The position numbers and the translations under genes are program-made. Below, piece after piece: positions 1-4,247 of a DNA stretch of 5,515 nt; position 1 is the first letter of the stretch, and each line of letters begins with the position of its first letter. Source of the stretch: a candidate division CSSED10-310 bacterium (GTDB taxonomy: Bacteria > CSSED10-310 > JAFGDC01); contig JAFGDC010000067.1 of assembly GCA_016932295.1 (NCBI GenBank), positions 1 through 5,515 on the forward strand, in the 5' to 3' direction. The notes beneath the pieces were generated by a model. The model was not told where the DNA came from and did not search any database. It saw only the letters and a list, made by a program, of their open reading frames with translations.

Positions 1-305
1 GCGAACCCGCTGCGGATGGAGTTCAGCCAGCCCGGCTGCACCATGACGTCCGCATCGATGAAGAGGAGAATATCTCCCTGCGCCAGTCGCGCGCCCCGGT
101 TGCGGGCCACCGACGGGCCACTGCGCACTGTCAGTCTGTGGTAGAGGATATCGAATTCCGCCGCGATTCTGCCGGTTCGATCCTCCGAAGCATCATCGAT
201 GACCACGACTTCGGTCTCGGAATCCCGCTCGGCGACCAGCGATTCCAAAGTATTCCCGATGGTACGCTCACCATTGAATGCAGGGATTATCACTGAGACG
301 CGCAT
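1..305 (-). CDS. Family 2 glycosyltransferase, N-terminal part (runs off the left edge)
   Basis: Reading the minus strand from an ATG at 305-303 gives 101 uninterrupted codons to the window edge. The protein opens MRVSVIIPAFNGERTI, the classic first beta strand of a GT-A fold family 2 glycosyltransferase. VVVIDDAS follows (about residues 33-40), where the Asp pair binds the nucleotide. Next come GPSVARNRGAR (about 63-73) and FIDADV (about 82-87), with the DxD metal and nucleotide-sugar motif as Asp84-Ala-Asp86. The start is supported by GAGAGGTGA ending 5 bases before the ATG. Such enzymes transfer a sugar from an NDP-sugar to an acceptor at the cytoplasmic face of the membrane. The acceptor-specificity half lies outside the window, so the substrate cannot be called. 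The gene is transcribed away from a sugar-modification operon starting about 400 bases away, which suggests a shared glycan locus. Family call is firm; role unknown. Confidence 0.9.
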   Translation of the reverse strand, partial: MRVSVIIPAFNGERTIGNTLESLVAERDSETEVVVIDDASEDRTGRIAAEFDILYHRLTVRSGPSVARNRGARLAQGDILLFIDADVMVQPGWLNSIRSGF

Positions 306-323
306 TGTTCACCTCTCGCGCAG

Positions 324-352
324 ATCATACCGTGTGGCGTGCAATTGGGAAA
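324..352 (-). promoter_or_regulatory. Possible promoter of the minus-strand glycosyltransferase
   Basis: On the minus strand, TATGAT lies at 329-324, a 5-of-6 match to the sigma70 -10 box, 18 bases before the ATG. The -35 position at 17-bp spacing (352-347) reads TTTCCC, a poor match, and falls in the 11-bp tandem repeat. Transcription would start about 317, just at the ribosome binding site, leaving a very short leader. An activator binding the repeats could compensate for the weak -35, but that is inference. Confidence 0.3.
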
Positions 353-366
353 CAGTTGGGAAACAG
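345..366. repeat. Two tandem copies of an 11-bp repeat, TTGGGAAACAG
   Basis: TTGGGAAACAG occurs twice back to back (345-355 and 356-366) with no mismatch; the following T at 367 also matches the first T of the unit. The period is one helical turn, so a protein bound to each copy would sit on the same face of the DNA. The repeat lies 40 to 61 bases upstream of the minus-strand ATG, across the expected -35 region. Confidence 0.85.
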
Positions 367-368
367 TA

Positions 369-388
369 TCGGCGATGCCGACAGGCAT
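369..388. repeat. Two overlapping, mutually exclusive small hairpins
   Basis: TCGGC (369-373) can pair with GCCGA (377-381) around a 3-base loop. Alternatively ATGCC (375-379) can pair with GGCAT (384-388) around the loop GACA. Both use GCC at 377-379, so only one can form at a time. The stems are only 5 bp, so a chance origin is quite possible. Confidence 0.4.
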
Positions 389-442
389 AAGGATAAAGAA
401 ATGCGGATTGTGGATTATTAGAATGAGGAATTGCAGAGGGCG

Positions 443-458
443 CGCGTGGCGCCACGCG
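443..458. repeat. 16-bp perfect palindrome, CGCGTGGCGCCACGCG
   Basis: The sequence equals its own reverse complement over all 16 bases, centred between 450 and 451, with a GGCGCC core. There is no loop, so it is more like a binding site for a symmetric dimer than an RNA hairpin. It is near the middle of the divergent spacer, about 140 bp from the minus-strand ATG and 200 bp from the plus-strand promoter. Confidence 0.8.
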
Positions 459-471
459 GGGTGGTGCCTTC

Positions 472-489
472 TCCGGGGTCGTACCCGGA
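472..489. repeat. Small hairpin, 6-bp stem with 6-base loop
   Basis: TCCGGG (472-477) pairs with CCCGGA (484-489) around GTCGTA. The stem is GC-rich but has no T-run on either side, so it is not a standard intrinsic terminator. It may be a minor dyad or chance. Confidence 0.5.
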
Positions 490-655
490 ATCTTGTAATG
501 TTCGTCGTGGTGCGTTGGCTTTTAATCGTCCACGGCAGCCAGGCGAGGCTCTCTTTCCACTGAAGGCACACGAAGGCGCTTTTCGTCAGACAACCTCTCC
601 TCACTACTGATCCAATTCAGGCGTATATCGAAACCAAAAGGAGTGGTTCGGTGTA

Positions 656-684
656 TTGACACTGAGGCTTTGTTGCTCTAGCAT
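656..684 (+). promoter_or_regulatory. Sigma70-type promoter of the glycosyltransferase-nucleotidyltransferase-carbamoyltransferase operon
   Basis: A perfect -35 box TTGACA (656-661) is followed by exactly 17 bases and the -10 box TAGCAT (679-684), which matches TATAAT at four positions including the key first T, second A and last T. Transcription would start near 690-692, leaving a leader of about 25 bases before the ATG at 716. It also argues against any translation start upstream of about 690, since such starts would lie within or before the promoter. Confidence 0.7.
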
Positions 685-704
685 TCCTGCTCGATATGCA
701 GGAA
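684..704. repeat. 7-bp inverted repeat over the predicted transcription start and ribosome binding site
   Basis: TTCCTGC (684-690) and GCAGGAA (698-704) are perfect reverse complements around a 7-base spacer TCGATAT. The left arm begins at the last base of the -10 box; the right arm overlaps the Shine-Dalgarno AGGAAGGA. As DNA it is well placed for a repressor operator. As RNA it would mask the ribosome binding site, but only in transcripts starting upstream of the predicted start. Confidence 0.65.
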
Positions 705-707
705 GGA
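700..707 (+). promoter_or_regulatory. Ribosome binding site that selects the ATG at 716
   Basis: AGGAAGGA (700-707) lies 8 bases before the ATG at 716, the normal spacing. An in-frame ATG at 707 overlaps the site itself and has no room for initiation, so 716 is preferred. Confidence 0.75.
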
Positions 708-715
708 TGAAAGCC

Positions 716-1435
716 ATGCCGAAGCTCTCCATCGTCATGCCCGCCTTTAATGAGGAAAGCGCCATCGAGAGTATGGTGCGATCATGCGAGGAGTATCTCG
801 GCACGCGCGGTCATGATGGTGAGGTGATAGTGGTGGATGACGGTTCCACCGATGGAACCGCGGCCATCCTCCGATCGCTTGCCGCGGAATTGCCCGCAGT
901 GAAGGTCGTGCGGAACTCTCCCAACCGTGGGTATGGTTTTTCGCTGCAGAGGGCCTTGGCGGCGGCCACCGGTGACCTGGTGGCAACCATCGATTCCGAC
1001 GGTCAGTTCAGTATCGATGATCTGGATGCGCTGTTCCCACTGTTGAGAGAGGACGTGCAGGCGGTAACCGGCTACAGAATCAGGAAGCGGGATTCCATGT
1101 TGAAGGTATGTGGTGATCGGGTGCTCAACCGCATCATCCGCCTGATGTTCGGGATGCGGTTGCGCGACACGAATTGCGCATTGAAACTGTATCGGAGAAG
1201 TGCCATCGAGGAAATCCTCATCGAGGCCAATGGTTTTCCCGCTCCCACGGAACTGCTGGTCAAGCTGCAAGCGAGGGGCTGTTGCATAGAGGAAGCACCG
1301 GTGTCTCATTATCCACGCGGAGGTGGAGCGTCTAGCCTGGCGCCGGTGACCACCGGTTGCAGAATGCTCGCCTTCCTCATGTACCTTCGCATGAAATTGG
1401 CGCTGTACCGAAGGAGAATCATAAGAGAGCTATGA
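716..1435 (+). CDS. Family 2 glycosyltransferase, polyprenyl-phosphate (DPM1/DPG-synthase-like) type
   Basis: A 239-residue GT-A glycosyltransferase starting MPKLSIVMPAFNEESAI. Visible motifs are VVDDGSTDGT (39-48, nucleotide-binding Asp pair), NRGYG (70-74), the metal/sugar motif TIDSDGQF (91-98, Asp93-Ser-Asp95), GYRIRKRDS (119-127) and DTNCALKLYRR (151-161). The last corresponds to the conserved D-x-x-C-x-x-K-x-x-R segment of dolichol-phosphate mannose synthases and bacterial relatives. Family members move mannose, glucose or another sugar from an NDP-sugar to a lipid phosphate. The C-terminal transmembrane pair of some homologues is absent; the tail (about 212-239) is hydrophobic then Arg-rich, suggesting peripheral membrane contact. 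It is first in the operon, and its TGA overlaps the next ATG (ATGA at 1432-1435), implying translational coupling. The sugar and acceptor are not determined; transfer to an acceptor other than polyprenyl phosphate remains possible. Confidence 0.92.
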   Translation: MPKLSIVMPAFNEESAIESMVRSCEEYLGTRGHDGEVIVVDDGSTDGTAAILRSLAAELPAVKVVRNSPNRGYGFSLQRALAAATGDLVATIDSDGQFSIDDLDALFPLLREDVQAVTGYRIRKRDSMLKVCGDRVLNRIIRLMFGMRLRDTNCALKLYRRSAIEEILIEANGFPAPTELLVKLQARGCCIEEAPVSHYPRGGGASSLAPVTTGCRMLAFLMYLRMKLALYRRRIIREL

Positions 1436-2394
1436 ATGGCGTTCCCGCACACCGCAGAATTGTTGGCGTGATTCTCGCCGCCGGCCGGGGGGACCGGCTC
1501 AAACCCTTGTCCTTTCATGCGCCCAAGCCCTTGTTGCCCATCTGCAACAAGCCCATCCTGGAATACCAGGTGGAAGCCATGCGGAGTGTGGGGATAACAG
1601 ACATTTACATGGTTGTCGGACATCTCAGTAACATGATTATCCAGCACTTCGGCGATGGTCGCAGGCATGGGGTGGATATCCAGTACATCCACCAGGAGAA
1701 GCCGCTGGGTATCGCCCATGCGGTGGCGCAGCTCGAACCGCATATCGATGCACCATTTCTCATGTTCCTCGGTGATATTTTTCTCATCACCAAGGATCTG
1801 GATTCCATGCTGGCAAGGTTCAGAAAAGAAAGACCGGGGGCGATTCTCGGCGTCAAGCAGGAAACCAACCAGGAGTTTATCAAGCGCAACTTCACCGTGC
1901 AGTTGGACGAGCGGGGGTGGGTAAGGAAGGTCATTGAAAAGCCGCGTTTCGTCACCAATAACCTCAAGGGATGCGGTATCTACCTGTTCGATCTGCCGGT
2001 GTTCGATGCAATCCGGCAGACACCCCGGACCGCAATGCGTGATGAGTATGAGATCACCACATCCATTCAAATCATGATAGATGATGGTTATCGCGTTCAA
2101 CCTGCCGAGGTGGTGAGTTGGGACATGAATGTGACCGTGCCGTGTGATCTGTTGACCTGCAACAGGAAACAGCTCGAGGTGTTGGGTGCCGCAAACTGTA
2201 TCGCCGGGGACGCGGTATTGAACGAGGGCGTGGTAACCTCCGGCTCGGTCATAGGCGGGGAAGCCATCATCGCCCATCCCATCCAGATCACCGATTCACT
2301 TATCTTCCCACGTGTCAACGTCACTACCCGGTCGGATTTGGCCAATGTGCTGGTAACGGCGGACACCATCATTACCTGTCATGAAACAAGGTGA
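1432..2394 (+). CDS. Sugar-1-phosphate nucleotidyltransferase (NTP_transferase family, RmlA/ManC-like)
   Basis: A 320-residue protein predicted to make an NDP-sugar and pyrophosphate from an NTP and a sugar-1-phosphate. The signature is VILAAGRGDRLKPL (13-26) followed by PKPLLPICNKPIL (31-43); the usual Thr/Ser of GxGTR is Asp21 here. QEKPLGIAHAV (88-98) and FLGDIFL (112-118, metal-binding Asp115) follow, then VIEKP (167-171), GIYLFD (182-187), DEYEITTSI (204-212) and WDMNVTVPCDLL (230-241), which matches the second metal-ligand region. Residues about 255-312 have the hydrophobic spacing of a short left-handed beta-helix, too short for the acetyltransferase half of GlmU. The start is the ATG of the ATGA overlap; upstream in-frame starts would run deep into the previous gene. 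A weak GAGAG precedes it, so coupling probably drives translation. The nucleotide and sugar cannot be assigned from motifs alone. Confidence 0.92.
   Translation: MNGVPAHRRIVGVILAAGRGDRLKPLSFHAPKPLLPICNKPILEYQVEAMRSVGITDIYMVVGHLSNMIIQHFGDGRRHGVDIQYIHQEKPLGIAHAVAQLEPHIDAPFLMFLGDIFLITKDLDSMLARFRKERPGAILGVKQETNQEFIKRNFTVQLDERGWVRKVIEKPRFVTNNLKGCGIYLFDLPVFDAIRQTPRTAMRDEYEITTSIQIMIDDGYRVQPAEVVSWDMNVTVPCDLLTCNRKQLEVLGAANCIAGDAVLNEGVVTSGSVIGGEAIIAHPIQITDSLIFPRVNVTTRSDLANVLVTADTIITCHETR
2388..2394 (+). promoter_or_regulatory. Ribosome binding site of the carbamoyltransferase, across the previous stop codon
   Basis: AAGGTGA (2388-2394) contains the TGA that ends the nucleotidyltransferase and lies 4 bases before the ATG at 2399. 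The upstream in-frame ATG at 2381 has no purine-rich site before it, so 2399 is the better start. The layout suggests that ribosomes ending on the upstream gene feed the next one. Confidence 0.65.
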
Positions 2395-2398
2395 AACC

Positions 2399-4153
2399 AT
2401 GACAACGGGCAGCGGCGCGGTTCCGTTCAAAGCGCCTGAAGATCGGCGTTTCCTGGCCCTGCATGCGGGGCACGACTCCAATGTGGCGGTGGTGGACGGT
2501 CTGGGTACGGTGCGGTTCGCCGTCAGCGAGGAGCGGTTGAATCGTATCAAACAGTATCCGGGATTTCCGCGCCTCGGGCTTGAGATGGCCATGGCGAAGT
2601 TTCCGGAGGGGTTCGACGCGCTGTATACAGTAAGGATGCCAAGAATGGCGAGGATCCTGCGCGAGGCTTGTTTCCTGGCCAATTCACTCCGGAAGGGTCT
2701 GACGCATCCGCGCGGCCTGGGCATGGCAGGTGTATATCTCGGCAAATTGAAGGGACGAACCCTGGAAACCGAAGATCATGGAGCTTGGGTAAGTCTTGCG
2801 GAACGACTGCCCCTGATCAACATCGAGCACCATCTTGCTCATGCCGCCTCGGCGTTTTATCCCAGCGGTTTTGAGAAAGCGTATGTCATGACCCTGGATG
2901 GCGAAGGAGATAGCCTTTCGGGAGGCTTTTACTGGGCTGATGAAAAGGGTCTGAAACGCTATCGTTCCTTTTATTACAACGAGGTGACCTGCGGTCGCGA
3001 CTATGAAAAGGTGACCGCCATGCTGGGTTTTCATCCCCTGCGCCATCCCGGGAAGATCACCGGCCTGGCTGCGTATGGCAAATACAATCAAGCCTGCATC
3101 GAGAAGTTAAGGCAATACTTGAAAAACACCTGGCGTCGCCGGCCCGACCGTCGTCACCTGACACACCATGCGTACCAGGTGATCTCGGATGAGGGCAGGA
3201 GGGAGCTGCAGCGGATCAGGCGTGAGCTGTTCAAGGATTTTCCGGACGAAGACATGGCGTACGCCATTCAGGACATCCTGGAAGAGCGGGTGCTGGATCT
3301 TCTGGAAGCGAACACCGACTATCGGCGTGGCTCGATTGTCCTGGCCGGCGGTGTATTTGCCAATGTCAAGCTGAACCGGCGTATCAAAGACCTGGGTTTC
3401 CAGAACATCTTCATTCATCCGGCCATGACCGACCAGGGTTTGTCGGTAGGAGCGGTCCTGTACCACTTGGGCGAAGTGGGGAAGCTGGCGTCGATCCCGT
3501 ATCAGGATGTTTTTTTCGGACCATCCTTCAGTAACGATGCGTTGCGGGAGGCGTTGCTCAGCGCCGGACTCACCTTTGAGACCATGGATCGGCCCCATGA
3601 GCGAGTTGCGGAATTGCTGCTGGCCGGGCGCGTGGTGGCGTTGTTCCAGGGCGCTATGGAATATGGCCCGAGGGCTCTTGGACATCGCTCGATACTGTAC
3701 CATACACAGGATCCAACGGTGAACGACTGGCTGAACAAGCGATTGCAGCGCACGGAATTCATGCCGTTCGCGCCGGTCACCCTGGCGGAGGAAGCGGACC
3801 GTTGCTATCTTGACATGGACGGCGCCCGTTACGCCGCAAAGTTCATGACCATCACTTTCGACTGCACAGAGTGGATGCAGCGCACCTCACCGGCGGTGGT
3901 TCATGTGGACGGCACCGCCCGTCCGCAACTCATCGGTCGAGACGACGATCCCTACTACTATGGAATTCTTTCCCACTATCATCGGATCAGCGGCATACCA
4001 AGCTTGATAAACACCAGCTTCAACATGCACGAGGAACCGATCGTCTGCACGCCGGAAGATGCCATCCGAGCCTTCCTGCGTGGCCACCTGGACTACCTTG
4101 CTCTGGGACCGTACCTGGTTGAACACACCGAGACGCCGGTCCGCCGATCCTGA
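2399..4153 (+). CDS. NodU/CmcH-family O-carbamoyltransferase
   Basis: A 584-residue protein of normal family length. NodU/CmcH/TobZ enzymes use carbamoyl phosphate and ATP: a C-terminal YrdC-like domain forms carbamoyl-adenylate, and an N-terminal Kae1-like domain moves the carbamoyl group to a hydroxyl, often of a sugar. Kae1-like part: LHAGHDSNVAVVDG (21-34), EERLNRIKQYPGFP (44-57), the metal-binding HHLAHAASAFY (144-154), TLDGEGDS (165-172), HPGKITGLAAYGK (216-228), LAGGVFANVKLNRRI (315-329) and HPAMTDQGLSVGAVL (340-354). YrdC-like part: RVVALFQGAMEYGPRALGHR (411-430), LNKRLQRTEFMPFAP (445-459), PQLIGRDDDPYYYGIL (509-524), INTSFNMHEEPIVCTPEDAI (537-556) and the ending LALGPYLVE (567-575). 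No key motif looks lost. Being last in an operon with a nucleotidyltransferase and a glycosyltransferase, its acceptor is probably a sugar or glycoconjugate (inference). No antibiotic or Nod-factor genes are visible. Confidence 0.95.
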   Translation: MTTGSGAVPFKAPEDRRFLALHAGHDSNVAVVDGLGTVRFAVSEERLNRIKQYPGFPRLGLEMAMAKFPEGFDALYTVRMPRMARILREACFLANSLRKGLTHPRGLGMAGVYLGKLKGRTLETEDHGAWVSLAERLPLINIEHHLAHAASAFYPSGFEKAYVMTLDGEGDSLSGGFYWADEKGLKRYRSFYYNEVTCGRDYEKVTAMLGFHPLRHPGKITGLAAYGKYNQACIEKLRQYLKNTWRRRPDRRHLTHHAYQVISDEGRRELQRIRRELFKDFPDEDMAYAIQDILEERVLDLLEANTDYRRGSIVLAGGVFANVKLNRRIKDLGFQNIFIHPAMTDQGLSVGAVLYHLGEVGKLASIPYQDVFFGPSFSNDALREALLSAGLTFETMDRPHERVAELLLAGRVVALFQGAMEYGPRALGHRSILYHTQDPTVNDWLNKRLQRTEFMPFAPVTLAEEADRCYLDMDGARYAAKFMTITFDCTEWMQRTSPAVVHVDGTARPQLIGRDDDPYYYGILSHYHRISGIPSLINTSFNMHEEPIVCTPEDAIRAFLRGHLDYLALGPYLVEHTETPVRRS

Positions 4154-4200
4154 CACCCAACTCCCGTCCACTTCCATGCGGGTTTGACTCAGACGGTGGT

Positions 4201-4229
4201 TTGCCAATCGCTTCCATTGATGCTAGTAC
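4201..4229 (+). promoter_or_regulatory. Possible extended -10 promoter of the secreted propeller gene
   Basis: TTGCCA (4201-4206, 5 of 6 to the -35 box) is 17 bases from TAGTAC (4224-4229), a weak -10 box. It is preceded by TG at 4221-4222 in the extended -10 arrangement. The predicted start near 4236 would leave a leader of only about 12 bases, beginning at the ribosome binding site. The rest of the 94-base spacer (4154-4247) shows no convincing terminator, so read-through from the operon is also possible. Confidence 0.4.
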
Positions 4230-4235
4230 ACGACT

Positions 4236-4242
4236 AAGGGGA
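4236..4242 (+). promoter_or_regulatory. Ribosome binding site that selects the ATG at 4248
   Basis: AAGGGGA (4236-4242) sits 5 bases before the ATG at 4248. An in-frame ATG at 4242 overlaps the site and is therefore unlikely to be used, making the protein start MNRYTHIF rather than MEMNRY. Confidence 0.7.
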
Positions 4243-4247
4243 TGGAA

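Larger units (their letters stand above)
306..655. other. Divergent intergenic region without a convincing gene
   Basis: No reading frame here has a ribosome binding site or a recognisable protein family; the short open frames encode Arg/Trp-rich or low-complexity translations typical of chance. The region holds the leader and possible promoter of the minus-strand glycosyltransferase, an 11-bp tandem repeat, two overlapping small hairpins, a 16-bp palindrome and a 6-bp-stem hairpin. About 390-435 is AT-richer than its surroundings. No T-run terminator was found on either strand. A small RNA cannot be excluded from sequence alone. Confidence 0.6.

Noticed and set aside
339..563. 74-residue plus-strand open frame in the divergent spacer
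   Set aside because: It has no ribosome binding site, an odd Arg/Trp-rich composition and no recognisable family, and it runs across the palindrome and hairpin. It is most likely chance.
656..715. Upstream in-frame extension of the glycosyltransferase gene, beginning at a TTG at 656
   Set aside because: The TTG is the -35 box itself, the added residues match nothing in the family, and no ribosome binding site precedes it. The ATG at 716 has a good site at normal spacing.
841..860. CGGTTCC-ACCGAT-GGAACCG inverted repeat inside the plus-strand glycosyltransferase gene
   Set aside because: It arises from the codons of the conserved DGSTDGT motif, where the repeated Asp-Gly-Ser/Thr pattern tends to create such symmetry. 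It needs no separate explanation.
1309..2277. Long minus-strand open frame of 322 residues
   Set aside because: It lies opposite the nucleotidyltransferase and is His/Pro-rich without family motifs, as expected of an antisense shadow in GC-rich DNA. The plus-strand protein has clear catalytic motifs.
4173..4196. Possible terminator after the carbamoyltransferase (CCGTC...GACGG)
   Set aside because: The stem is only 5 bp with a 13-base loop and no T-run follows, so it does not qualify as an intrinsic terminator.
4171..4217. CTTCCAT repeated at 4171 and 4211, exactly 40 bp apart
   Set aside because: Seven bases is too short to stand out, the flanks do not agree, and no third copy was seen.
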